The position numbers and the translations under genes are program-made. The notes beneath the pieces are model-generated. The model had not been told where the DNA came from and ran no database searches. It saw only the letters and a program-made list of their open reading frames with translations. From positions 83,024 through 147,023 of the forward strand of contig UBNQ01000033.1 of assembly GCA_900466875.1 (NCBI GenBank): 64,000 bases of DNA. The letters run 5' to 3'. This document shows, one piece after another, positions 16,383-24,902 of the stretch (position 1 is the first letter of the stretch; the number at the start of each line of letters is the position of its first letter). The stretch is from Hyphomicrobiales bacterium (lineage in GTDB: Bacteria > Pseudomonadota > Alphaproteobacteria > Rhizobiales > Rhizobiaceae).

Positions 16383-17111
16383 ATGTCCATTGACCCCGCC
16401 CACGCGGCCCACATCCTTGTCGTCGACGACGATCCCCGTATTCGCCAGATGCTTGCCCGCTATTTCGAGGGTGAAGGCTATCGGGTGACGACGGTAGCCG
16501 ATGGCGTTGAGATGAACGTTGCGATGCGTCAAAACAGCGTCGACGCCGTGCTGCTCGATCTTTCGCTCCCGGGCGGGCGCGACGGTCTCGATCTGGCGCG
16601 CGATATCCGCACAACCTCGGATGTTCCCATCATGATGCTGACGGGTCGTGACGATGTCGTCGACCGCATCATCGGCATAGAAATCGGCGCCGACGATTAC
16701 ATCGCAAAACCCTTCCATCTGCGGGAAGTCCATGCGCGGCTGAAGTCGATCCTGAGGCGGCGCCAGCCGGCCGCACCGCGGATCGTGCAGGAAGAGGACC
16801 AGATCATCCGCTTCGAAGGCTGGACGCTGAACGTCTCGCGCCGTCAGCTGCTTGACCCGTCAGAAACAGAAGTGGAGCTGACCACCGGCGAATTCGACAT
16901 GCTGGCCGCCTTCCTCAACCATGCCGGTCGCGTACTGACCCGCGATTTCCTCATGGATTTAACGCGCGGCCGTCATATGGAGGCCTTCGACCGCACGATC
17001 GATGCACAGATCGTCAGGCTACGGCGCAAGATCGAGGCGGATGCCAAACATCCGCAGTTCATCAAGGCAATCCGTGGAGTGGGCTACATCTTCACCGGCA
17101 AGATCGGGTGA
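16383..17111 (+). CDS. FxkR-like OmpR-family response regulator
   Basis: A 242-residue response regulator. The receiver domain (about 9-125) has the acidic pocket VVDDD, phospho-acceptor D59, T87 and K109. The winged-helix DNA-binding domain (about 135-240) ends in VGYIFTGKIG. Divergent placement next to fixK-hfixL, and the GTTACA-type repeat between them, identify it as the counterpart of FxkR, the missing link between hFixL and fixK in R. etli. The start at MSIDPAHAAH (16383) is preferred; the frame extends to 16281 but that part runs through the fixK promoter. Its last 28 bp overlap the convergent gene. Confidence 0.87.
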   Translation: MSIDPAHAAHILVVDDDPRIRQMLARYFEGEGYRVTTVADGVEMNVAMRQNSVDAVLLDLSLPGGRDGLDLARDIRTTSDVPIMMLTGRDDVVDRIIGIEIGADDYIAKPFHLREVHARLKSILRRRQPAAPRIVQEEDQIIRFEGWTLNVSRRQLLDPSETEVELTTGEFDMLAAFLNHAGRVLTRDFLMDLTRGRHMEAFDRTIDAQIVRLRRKIEADAKHPQFIKAIRGVGYIFTGKIG

Positions 17112-17548
17112 TCCGGCGGCGTCTCGCTGTCAACCCCGCAGATCACTCCATGCTCCCATGACCCATGCTCCAGAAACCCGGTCAGTACCGACCAATCCGG
17201 GGGTACGGCCGTCCAGATATGGATCGTCCGGCATTTTTCCTCGATCGCGAATGTTCTGACCGCTGAAAAAAGCAGCGACAGCACTTCCCTGTTATCGACA
17301 AGGCTCACGGAGACGAAGAGCGGGACCTCGACCTGCCGCCGCACATCACCTTCGCCCCTGACGGCCACATGGGCGATGCCCCGGATATAACCTTCGCTAT
17401 CCTTGACGACGAACCAGCAACGGCACAGCAAGCTGGTGGCGGTAAGTGCCATCCACTGCTCCAGGTCCACGCCCGGCATGACCCGCTCGATCAACGCATA
17501 GGCACGCAACACGTCTCGGGCATTCAGTGTGCCGATCCTGTAGCCCAT
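17084..17548 (-). CDS. GNAT-like hypothetical protein
   Basis: A 154-residue protein I do not recognise with certainty. The order of segments (ARDVLRAYALIERVMPG, then CRCWFVVKDSEGYIRGIAHV, then VVSV-type strands and a helix LLFSAVRTFAIEEK) looks like the start of a GNAT acetyltransferase fold, but the acetyl-CoA P-loop (Q/RxxGxG/A) is not visible. It overlaps the 3' end of the FxkR-like gene by 28 bp, convergently. Short spacing between GGAG and the ATG (3 nt) makes the exact start uncertain. Confidence 0.68.
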   Translation of the reverse strand: MGYRIGTLNARDVLRAYALIERVMPGVDLEQWMALTATSLLCRCWFVVKDSEGYIRGIAHVAVRGEGDVRRQVEVPLFVSVSLVDNREVLSLLFSAVRTFAIEEKCRTIHIWTAVPPDWSVLTGFLEHGSWEHGVICGVDSETPPDHPILPVKM

Positions 17549-17678
17549 TCACTCCATCCGCGCAGTCCGCGCATTGGTTGTTGATCTGATAAAGGCCGAT
17601 CCATTTTGCCGCACCCCAGGGATGCCGCCTTGATGCTGATCAACTGCAGGCTGACCTGTTGCGGCAATAGGGCGCGGA

Positions 17679-18227
17679 TCACTGCAAAGCCCTGCTGCTG
17701 ATGCGCGGCGGAACTTTCACTGTGCGATCGCGGCGGAACCTTGCGGCCACGCTGACAAGAACAGCAAGGGCAGTCGCGAGGATGGCGCCGATCAGCATGC
17801 CGAAGCCGCCCCATGCGATACCCGCGGTGCTGATGGGCAATGCCGGAACGAAATCGCGCCAGGCGCTGGCGACGATACGCTGATCCGGCCGCGTCGCAAC
17901 GATCAGAGGCCTCAATATCGGGGAAGCGGCGGAAAGATCTGCAAGCTGGTCCGAAAGCGATTGATAACGCGTAAAGCTTCGCCTCAGTCCATCACCCTGC
18001 TGCCGGAGAAAATCTTCCTGCGACATGGCATAAACATTCAGCGCAGCCTGCCGATCGAGGCCAGAATGGTTCGCCTGTTCATCGAAAGACTGGATAATGG
18101 TGGTCAGCTCTCCGATGGCGCCACCAAGGCGCTGCTTGTATTGCTGGGCGAATTCCGGCGCCTGTGAAAACAGGACACCGCAGAACGCAACAATCAGAAA
18201 TACCAGTACGTGGCGAACGACAGACAC
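17679..18227 (-). CDS. DUF2937 family membrane protein
   Basis: A 182-residue protein with an N-terminal hydrophobic segment (about 2-20), a long polar helical part with PEFAQQYKQRLGGAIGEL, and a second hydrophobic segment near residues 135-165. This layout and the 'PEFxQQYxQRLGG' motif fit DUF2937, a family of unknown function. I chose a GTG start at 18227 because GAGGG precedes it by 6 nt; the open frame begins at a TTG six bases earlier. Both ends facing the membrane suggest a periplasmic coiled region. Confidence 0.78.
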   Translation of the reverse strand: MSVVRHVLVFLIVAFCGVLFSQAPEFAQQYKQRLGGAIGELTTIIQSFDEQANHSGLDRQAALNVYAMSQEDFLRQQGDGLRRSFTRYQSLSDQLADLSAASPILRPLIVATRPDQRIVASAWRDFVPALPISTAGIAWGGFGMLIGAILATALAVLVSVAARFRRDRTVKVPPRISSRALQ

Positions 18228-18317
18228 GGCCAACCCTCGGCTTCATCATGCCACTCAACGATTCCGGATCGCAAAGGTTGCAGCACCCCGATACCGCATC
18301 GTCCAGCAAAACAAGCT

Positions 18318-19547
18318 CTACCGCTTCGACACCGGATCCCTGATCCGTTCCATCCTGAAACCGAGACCGATCAGCCGACCGGAAAGATGCGCCAGCACCG
18401 GCCAGCGCGCGATGCCGCGAATGAAGCCGGGCGGACCTTTGCGCTTGCTCTCGTCAACTTGATCCACACGCCGACTGCTACGCATCATCAACTGCAGTTT
18501 CTGCGTCGCGCGAGTGGGAAAACTGCGCCGTTTCTCGACCGCCGCAAGATCCTTGTCCATCAGCCTGCCTTCGCGAAGTGGGACCGAGAGGATGTTGGCC
18601 GCCGCAACAGCATCCTGGATTGCAAGGTTCACACCGACCCCGCCGATCGGCGACATGGCATGCGCCGCGTCGCCGATGCAGATCAGCCCCGAGCGCCACC
18701 ATTGCCTGAGGCGATCGATCCTGACCGTCAGAAGGCTCGTGTCATCGAAGGACCGGATTTCATCCATGCGCGACACAGGCAGCGGTGACGCATCCGCCAC
18801 CATCTTCCGAAACGCCTCGATGCCTTGATCGCAGATTCTGGCAAAGGTGGTTCGGCGAATGACGTAACCGCATTGCCAGTAGTCACCGCGATCGATCAGG
18901 ACGAGGCCCTGCCTTGGACCGGCATGCCCCATCACTTCGTTCGGATCGCCTGGCTGCTTGGAAAGCTTCATCCAGACGACTTCGCTCGGTACACCAAAAC
19001 TTTCGACGCGCAGCCCGGCCTTGGCCCGAACTGCGGAACTGCGTCCATCCGCCCCGACGACGAGATCGCTCTCGATGTGGACCTCGCCTTCGGCTGTGCG
19101 GGCGACGAGGCCCGAAACCTTGCCCGCGTTTTCAAGGATGCGGTTCACCTCTCCCTTCATGATGAGCCGGAAATTGGGAAAGGCCTGAGCCGATGCCGCC
19201 AGGAAATTCAGAAAATCCCATTGCGGCATGAAGGCGATGAAGCGGTTCTTGACCGGCAGCCGGGAAAAATCCGCAATCGTGATGGTACGCCCTCCCATTT
19301 CCGCCGAAAGCTTTTCCGCCCGCGTGTGCGGCAGGGCAAGAAACGCGTCGATCAGGCCGAGCTGGTCGATCACCTCGAGTGTCGAAGGATGGATGGTATC
19401 GCCGCGAAAATCCCGCAGGAAATCCGCATGTTTTTCGACCACGGTCACATCCACGCCGGCGCGTGCCAGGAGAAAGCCGAGCATCAGTCCGGCGGGGCCG
19501 GCACCGGCGATGACACAGGTCGTCTTGATCTTCACGATTTCGCTCAT
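18318..19547 (-). CDS. FAD-dependent aromatic-ring monooxygenase-type oxidoreductase
   Basis: A 409-residue flavoprotein of the p-hydroxybenzoate hydroxylase/UbiH superfamily. The dinucleotide fold GAGPAGLMLG is at residues 14-23, the second FAD motif IGDAAHAMSPIGGVGVN at about 290-306, and the DG motif (VVGADGRSS) at about 163-171. The substrate is not evident; neighbours (DUF2937 gene, dxr) give no pathway hint. The C-terminus has a basic stretch (ESKRKG). It is divergent from dxr, separated by 127 bp. Confidence 0.9.
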   Translation of the reverse strand: MSEIVKIKTTCVIAGAGPAGLMLGFLLARAGVDVTVVEKHADFLRDFRGDTIHPSTLEVIDQLGLIDAFLALPHTRAEKLSAEMGGRTITIADFSRLPVKNRFIAFMPQWDFLNFLAASAQAFPNFRLIMKGEVNRILENAGKVSGLVARTAEGEVHIESDLVVGADGRSSAVRAKAGLRVESFGVPSEVVWMKLSKQPGDPNEVMGHAGPRQGLVLIDRGDYWQCGYVIRRTTFARICDQGIEAFRKMVADASPLPVSRMDEIRSFDDTSLLTVRIDRLRQWWRSGLICIGDAAHAMSPIGGVGVNLAIQDAVAAANILSVPLREGRLMDKDLAAVEKRRSFPTRATQKLQLMMRSSRRVDQVDESKRKGPPGFIRGIARWPVLAHLSGRLIGLGFRMERIRDPVSKR

Positions 19548-19674
19548 CGCTCCATTTCGCTCTCATACGCCGCCGGATCAAGCCATATCCGATCACATCT
19601 GCCTCGTCCCGCGCGCTCTTGTGGCAGCCATCGTTCGCTTGTAGACCAACCGCAACTGTGAACATGGAAACGGC

Positions 19675-20862
19675 ATGGCAGATATGGATAGACGCCGCAT
19701 CAGCATTCTCGGGTCGACCGGCTCGATCGGTGTCAACACGCTCGATGTGGTCGCCCAGCTGGGCGGGCGGAATGCATTCGACATCGTCGCGGTGACAGGC
19801 AACAGCAATGTCGCGCTGCTTGCCGAACAGGCCAAGGCGTTCGGTGCGCGCTTCGCCGTCACCGCCGACGACAAGCAATATGCCACGCTGAAGGATGCGC
19901 TTGCCGGCACCGGCATCGAGGTTGCGGCTGGCCGCGCGGCACTGGTCGAAGCGGGTCAGCGCCCGTCCGACTGGGTCATGGCCGCGATTGTCGGTACCGC
20001 CGGCCTTGCGCCGACCGTGGCTGCTGCCGAGCGTGGCGCGGATATCGCGCTTGCCAACAAGGAATGCCTGGTTTCGGCCGGTGAACTGTTCGTCAAGGCC
20101 GTGGCCGATGGCGGCGGCAGGCTCATTCCGGTCGACAGCGAGCATAGCGCGATCTTCCAGTCGCTGGAGGACGACCAGCGTCACGCCGTCGAGCGCATCG
20201 TGCTCACCGCCTCCGGCGGACCGTTCCGCACATGGAGCCGCGAGCAGATGGCGAATGTGACCGCCGATGTCGCCCGCGCCCACCCGAACTGGTCGATGGG
20301 CCTGAAGATTTCGATCGGCAGCGCCTCGATGTTCAACAAGGCGCTGGAGATGATCGAGGCAAAACATCTCTTCGGTGTCCGGCCGGACCAGATCGAGGTG
20401 ATCGTCCATCCGCAGTCGATCATCCATTCCATGGTGGGTTACACCGATGGCTCCGTTCTCGCCCAGCTCGGCTGCCCCGACATGCGCACCGCCATCGGTT
20501 ATGCCCTGACTTATCCGGATCGCCCGAACCTGGACGTCGAACGGCTGGACTTCGCCAAACTGGCACGGCTGGATTTCGAAGCGCCCGACGAGACGCGCTT
20601 TCCGGCATTGAGGCTCGCCCGCACCGCCATGGATCGTGGTGGCGTCCAAGGTGCGGTGATGAATGCCGCAGAGGAAGTGTCCTTCCACGCCTTCTGCGAA
20701 AAACGCATCGGCTTTCTGCAGATGGCGGATATCGCCGAAGAGGTGATGGACGAGATGGTCGGGTATGGCTCGGCGATCACGATGGACGACGTTTTTGCCG
20801 CTGATGCCGAGGCCCGGCGTCGTGCTGCCGAAGCAATTGCCCAAAAGGAAATGGCCGCATAA
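19675..20862 (+). CDS. dxr: 1-deoxy-D-xylulose 5-phosphate reductoisomerase
   Basis: A 395-residue enzyme of the MEP isoprenoid pathway, converting DXP to 2-C-methyl-D-erythritol 4-phosphate with NADPH. The nucleotide-binding LGSTGSIGVNTLDVV is at the N-terminus. ALANKECLVSAGE, PVDSEHSAIFQSL and the flexible-loop region ASGGPFR are all present. The ATG at 19675 has GGAA 5 nt upstream. It stands alone, away from the other isoprenoid genes, with a strong hairpin at its stop codon. Confidence 0.97.
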   Translation: MADMDRRRISILGSTGSIGVNTLDVVAQLGGRNAFDIVAVTGNSNVALLAEQAKAFGARFAVTADDKQYATLKDALAGTGIEVAAGRAALVEAGQRPSDWVMAAIVGTAGLAPTVAAAERGADIALANKECLVSAGELFVKAVADGGGRLIPVDSEHSAIFQSLEDDQRHAVERIVLTASGGPFRTWSREQMANVTADVARAHPNWSMGLKISIGSASMFNKALEMIEAKHLFGVRPDQIEVIVHPQSIIHSMVGYTDGSVLAQLGCPDMRTAIGYALTYPDRPNLDVERLDFAKLARLDFEAPDETRFPALRLARTAMDRGGVQGAVMNAAEEVSFHAFCEKRIGFLQMADIAEEVMDEMVGYGSAITMDDVFAADAEARRRAAEAIAQKEMAA

Positions 20863-20876
20863 GCGGCCATTTTTCT
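20851..20876 (+). terminator. Rho-independent terminator overlapping the dxr stop codon
   Basis: An 8-bp perfect stem ATGGCCGC/GCGGCCAT with the loop ATAA, followed by TTTTCTTT. The last two alanine codons and the stop codon of dxr form the left arm and loop. It separates dxr from convergent hemA and may act in both directions. Confidence 0.8.
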
Positions 20877-20896
20877 TTCACTCTCGATTCTTGTCC

Positions 20897-22111
20897 TTAC
20901 GCCACATGCCGGGCCAGCGCACAGCGCGACCAAAGCTGATGCAGCGAACCGACCAGATGTTCGAGGTCGGCGTCGGAATGCAGCGGTGTCGGCGTGATGC
21001 GCAGGCGCTCGGTCTTGCGCGGCACGGTCGGATAATTGATCGGCTGCACATAGATGTTGCAGTTGTCCATCAACAGGTCCGAGATCCATTTGCACTTGGC
21101 GGCATCGCCGACCATGACCGGCACGATATGGCTCGGGTTCGGCATGTGCGGAATGCCCTGGGCATCGAGCATGCCGCGCAACTTGCGCACCCGCTCCTGG
21201 TGCCGGGCACGCTCCATCTGGCTGACTTTCAGATGCTTGATCGAGGCGATGGCGCCGGCAGCAAGCGCCGGCGGCAGGGACGTCGTGAAGATGAAGCCCG
21301 AGGCGAACGAACGGACGAAATCGCAAAGCGCCGTGGACGCGGTGATATAGCCACCCATCACGCCGAATGCCTTGGCGAGCGTACCTTCGATAATCGTCAC
21401 CCGATCCATCAGGCCTTCACGCTCGGCGATACCGCCGCCGCGCGGGCCGTACATGCCCACCGCATGAACCTCGTCGAGATAGGTCATCGCGCCGTATTTG
21501 TCGGCGAGATCGCAGATCTCCTTGATCGGTGCGATATCGCCGTCCATCGAATAGACGCTTTCGAACGCGATCATCTTCGGCGCGTTCGGATCGGCCGCCG
21601 CAAGCTTGGCTTCCAGGTCGGCGAGATCGTTATGCTTCCAGATCACCCGTTCGCACTTGCCGTGACGGATGCCTTCGATCATCGAAGCGTGGTTCAGCGC
21701 GTCTGAGAAAATGATCAGACCGGGGATTTTCTGGCCAAGGACGCCGAGCGTTGCCCAGTTCGACATATAGCCGGAATTGAAGATCAGGCCGGCTTCCTTG
21801 CCGTGCAGATCTGCGAGCTCTCGCTCAAGCAGAACGTGGTAGTGGGTGGTGCCAGAAATATTCCGGGTGCCTCCCGCACCCGCGCCACAGTGATCTATGG
21901 CTTCGTGCATGGCCGCAATCACGGCCGGGTGTTGTCCCATGCCGAGATAGTCGTTGGAACACCAGACGGTAACGTCTTTCGTGCCGGCTGCAGTGTGGTG
22001 CGTAGCCCGCGGAAAGCTGCCGCGCTGTCGTTCGAGATCGGCAAACACGCGGTAACGGCCTTCCTGATGCAGCCCGTCCAGTTCGCTTTTGAAATATGCC
22101 TCGAAATCCAT
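20897..22111 (-). CDS. hemA: 5-aminolevulinate synthase
   Basis: A 404-residue PLP enzyme that condenses glycine and succinyl-CoA to 5-aminolevulinate, the first step of haem synthesis in alphaproteobacteria (Shemin pathway). The PLP lysine is K247 in EGTLAKAFGVMGG. The glycine-rich GAGAGGTRNISGT and LDEVHAVGMYG are intact. GGAG lies 7 nt before the ATG. An FNR/FixK-type box 150 bp upstream suggests oxygen control, as known for hemA of Bradyrhizobium. Confidence 0.97.
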   Translation of the reverse strand: MDFEAYFKSELDGLHQEGRYRVFADLERQRGSFPRATHHTAAGTKDVTVWCSNDYLGMGQHPAVIAAMHEAIDHCGAGAGGTRNISGTTHYHVLLERELADLHGKEAGLIFNSGYMSNWATLGVLGQKIPGLIIFSDALNHASMIEGIRHGKCERVIWKHNDLADLEAKLAAADPNAPKMIAFESVYSMDGDIAPIKEICDLADKYGAMTYLDEVHAVGMYGPRGGGIAEREGLMDRVTIIEGTLAKAFGVMGGYITASTALCDFVRSFASGFIFTTSLPPALAAGAIASIKHLKVSQMERARHQERVRKLRGMLDAQGIPHMPNPSHIVPVMVGDAAKCKWISDLLMDNCNIYVQPINYPTVPRKTERLRITPTPLHSDADLEHLVGSLHQLWSRCALARHVA

Positions 22112-22504
22112 GCTTACGCTCCAAAACCTGCGTCAGGCTTTTTTTTGATTTTTGCCATCTTCTTCGTCAACCCGAAAGTGGCTGCTTGCGCTTGCCTGCG
22201 GCAATAGGCCCATTTTAGATTTATTCCAATCCAAATCTTAGCGGTAGTGAAAATGTGAAGTTTGACCCACATCAAGCGCTGAGTGAAAAAGTCGCGGCTC
22301 AGTCAGGGACAGCCCCAGCCGGACGATCGCGGATTGCCCTCGCCGCTCGACATTTCGCCCAAGCCGCAATTTCGCAACGATTTCAGCAGCTCACACAATA
22401 AAACGCAGCGCTCATATGGACTCTTTGCGGCCGAGAACTATTGTTCCATCGGAAACGTCGCGCGCCGAGAAGACGGAAGCGATGAAACCGCAATGGAGGA
22501 AGCC
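22112..22504. other. 393-bp intergenic region between hemA and the glycine-zipper gene
   Basis: It holds the divergent promoters of hemA and the small lipoprotein gene. I see an FNR/FixK box (22262-22275), an AT-rich stretch around 22205-22260 likely to contain the hemA promoter, and the Shine-Dalgarno GGAGGA just before 22505. The open frame that runs from 22283 into the lipoprotein gene has no protein-like features in this part. Confidence 0.6.
22262..22275 (-). promoter_or_regulatory. FNR/FixK box (anaerobox) upstream of hemA
   Basis: TTGACCCACATCAA fits the TTGA-N6-TCAA core of FNR/FixK sites, one base away from the full consensus TTGAT-N4-ATCAA. It is 150 bp upstream of the hemA start, in the divergent region. 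The FixK encoded at 15520-16263 has the recognition residues expected to bind such a site. Confidence 0.7.
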
Positions 22505-22768
22505 ATGAAGAAGGCTCTGATTATGTTGATGCTGGGCGCATCGCTCGCAAGCTGCACGGCCACGGAACGGGGCGCCGGCATCGGCGCGGCATCCGGTGCA
22601 ATCATCGGCGGCGTCGCAACCGGCAATGTCCGCGGTGCAGCCGTTGGCGGCGCGATCGGCGGTGTTGCCGGCGCATTGATCGGCAACGTCTCCGAACAGC
22701 CGGGCCAGTGCTACTATCGCGACCGCTATGGCCGCCGCTACGTCGACGATTGCCCGCGCCGTTACTGA
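22505..22768 (+). CDS. Glycine-zipper lipoprotein (17 kDa surface antigen-like)
   Basis: An 87-residue protein. The signal peptide MKKALIMLMLGASLASC ends at lipobox cysteine C17. The mature part consists of Gly/Ala-rich repeats (GAGIGAASGAIIGGVATG, then AVGGAIGGVAGALIGN), typical of glycine-zipper outer-membrane lipoproteins, followed by a Tyr/Arg-rich tail (CYYRDRYGRRYVDDC) with two cysteines. The role is unknown. The start is set by GGAGGA 4 nt upstream. A strong terminator follows. Confidence 0.88.
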   Translation: MKKALIMLMLGASLASCTATERGAGIGAASGAIIGGVATGNVRGAAVGGAIGGVAGALIGNVSEQPGQCYYRDRYGRRYVDDCPRRY

Positions 22769-22808
22769 CCTGCGGCAAACGACATAAAGTCATATTTTTC
22801 AGATATGT

Positions 22809-22840
22809 GGCCCCGAAGCCAGCTTCGGGGCCTTTTATTT
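22809..22840 (+). terminator. Rho-independent terminator after the glycine-zipper gene
   Basis: A 10-bp perfect stem GGCCCCGAAG/CTTCGGGGCC with the loop CCAG, followed by TTTTATTT. It lies 40 bp after the stop codon and isolates this gene from tamA. Confidence 0.92.
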
Positions 22841-22955
22841 CATGAAATCATCATGCAGCCGAGATCAAGGGTACCCCTTTGAAGATTTTACGGGTACAGA
22901 GGTTTCGAGCGACCATGAGGGTCTTGACCGACAGCTGCGTTAACTAAGTCTGCGT

Positions 22956-24884
22956 ATGGAAAAGATAAAAGCTGGGAGGATGAGCGACTGGAGCAGCCGG
23001 CGGAAAAGCCTGGCCTGCGTGCTGGCTGGTAGCCTGGCCCTTTCGCCCGCCTTTGCGTCGCAGGCCTATGCATTCAAGATTTTCGGCATAACCCTGTTCG
23101 GCAGCGACGAGGAAACCGTCGAGGTCATCGACCCGGTTCGTTATGAAGCAACGATCGAGACGGGAGACACGGACAGCGATCTGGCTGACCGGCTGGAATC
23201 GGCCGCCGCACTTGTGAATGACGACGAAAAGCCGGTTTCAGGTGATCTTGGTATCATCGTCAAGGCGCGCGAGGATCGCGATCGTCTGGTGGCCGTTCTG
23301 TACGAGGAAGCCCGATACGGCGGCATCGTCAACATATCGATCGCCGGAACCGATATAGACCAGCTGCCTCCCAACCCGACTTTCGACCATTCCAAGCCTG
23401 TTCCCGTCACGGTAAATGTGACGCCCGGTCCAGAATTCAAACTCGGCGCGGTACGCTTCGAGGGAGATGCCGCAGGCAGAAACCCTGCTGATTACGATCT
23501 GGAAACCGGTGGACCGGCAGGCTCGCTGATCATCCTGAAGGCCGGCGAAAAGATCGTTCTCGATTTGAAGGAAGAGGGGCGCCCGCTTGCCCACCCTCTC
23601 CAGCGGCAGATCACGGCAGATCATGCGAAGCAGACAGTCGATGTGGTGCTTGGCGCAGTCGGCGGACCGATTGCGCCGTTCGGCACCGTGACGGTCAAGG
23701 GCGCGCGCGCCGTCAACCCTGACTTCATCCAGCGCTACTCCCGTCTTGACCGGCGTGAACGCTACTCCCCGGAACAGTTGAAAAAAGCTTCTGAACGCCT
23801 GCGCCAACTTGGCGTGTTCTCCAGCATCACCATCCAGGAGGCTGACAGCCTGGCCGCCGATGGTTCACTGCCGCTTGCGATCGAAGTTTCCGAGGGCAAG
23901 TTCCGCTATTTCGGTTTCGGCCTGGAATATGCGTCGACCGATGGCGCAGGGGTTCAGGGATATTGGGGACACCGCAACCTGTTTGGCCAGGCCGAATCGC
24001 TGCGGTTTGAAGGTGCTGTTTCCGGCATCGGCGCCACGACTGACGTGACGACATTCGATTATTCTGCCGGTATCACTTTCACCAAGCCCGGCTTCTACGT
24101 TCCCGAAGCGACGTTCGTCTCCAAGCTCGAAGCCAAGAGCGAAAACCCGGAAGACATCTACGAAGCCCAGTCGATCACCTATTCGGCCGGCATAGCCTAT
24201 GAACTCAACCCGACGGACAAGGTCACCGGCGGCGGCGAGATATCCTTCATCCGCGCCGACGATGCGTTTGACCGCAATGATTACCTAACCTTCAGCCTGC
24301 CGGTATCCTTCGAACGCGACACGCGGGACAACAAGCTCGACCCCACCGAAGGCTATTACGGAACCGTCTCCGCCAAGCCGAGTTATGAGGCGCTGAAGGG
24401 CAATGTGTTCTCCTCGTTCGAAGGCTCGATCTCGGGTTATTACGGCTTGGGAGCCGAAGACAAGGTGGTCCTTGCAGCCCGGCTTGGCGCAGGGACTCTC
24501 GTGGGAACAGGCGACCTTCAGGACATTCCGGTAACGCGCCGTTTCTATCAAGGCGGCGGCGGCTCGGTGAGAGGTTACGGCTATCGCGAGATATCGCCCT
24601 ATAATAGCGATGGCGATGCGCTAGGTGGCCGCTCTTACCTATTGGCGTCTTTCGAAACGCGCGTAAAAGTGTCAGAGAAGATCGGCATCGTTCCGTTTGT
24701 CGACGTCGGAACGGTGACAACCGAAATCGTGCCTGATTTCTCTGATATTCGTGCGGGTGCAGGGATTGGGTTGCGCTATGCAACGCCCTTTGGCCCCATC
24801 CGCTTGGATTTCGCAGTTCCGCTCAAGCGCTATGACGGCGGTGATTCGTTCGGTATCTATGCTGGCATCGGCCAGGCGTTCTAA
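22956..24884 (+). CDS. tamA: Outer-membrane assembly factor TamA (Omp85 family)
   Basis: A 642-residue Omp85 protein with a cleavable signal peptide (ending near ASQAYA), N-terminal POTRA-like domains (about residues 55-330) and a 16-strand-type barrel beginning near FRYFGFGLEYASTDG. The barrel contains the family motif VRGYGYREISPY (lid-lock region) and ends IYAGIGQAF, with the terminal phenylalanine expected by the BAM machine. With TamB it inserts or exports a subset of outer-membrane proteins. The start is ambiguous: ATG 22956 has no clear Shine-Dalgarno, and ATG 22980 has GGAGG directly adjacent. Confidence 0.93.
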   Translation: MEKIKAGRMSDWSSRRKSLACVLAGSLALSPAFASQAYAFKIFGITLFGSDEETVEVIDPVRYEATIETGDTDSDLADRLESAAALVNDDEKPVSGDLGIIVKAREDRDRLVAVLYEEARYGGIVNISIAGTDIDQLPPNPTFDHSKPVPVTVNVTPGPEFKLGAVRFEGDAAGRNPADYDLETGGPAGSLIILKAGEKIVLDLKEEGRPLAHPLQRQITADHAKQTVDVVLGAVGGPIAPFGTVTVKGARAVNPDFIQRYSRLDRRERYSPEQLKKASERLRQLGVFSSITIQEADSLAADGSLPLAIEVSEGKFRYFGFGLEYASTDGAGVQGYWGHRNLFGQAESLRFEGAVSGIGATTDVTTFDYSAGITFTKPGFYVPEATFVSKLEAKSENPEDIYEAQSITYSAGIAYELNPTDKVTGGGEISFIRADDAFDRNDYLTFSLPVSFERDTRDNKLDPTEGYYGTVSAKPSYEALKGNVFSSFEGSISGYYGLGAEDKVVLAARLGAGTLVGTGDLQDIPVTRRFYQGGGGSVRGYGYREISPYNSDGDALGGRSYLLASFETRVKVSEKIGIVPFVDVGTVTTEIVPDFSDIRAGAGIGLRYATPFGPIRLDFAVPLKRYDGGDSFGIYAGIGQAF

Positions 24885-24902
24885 AGAGGCAGCAACACAA
24901 CT

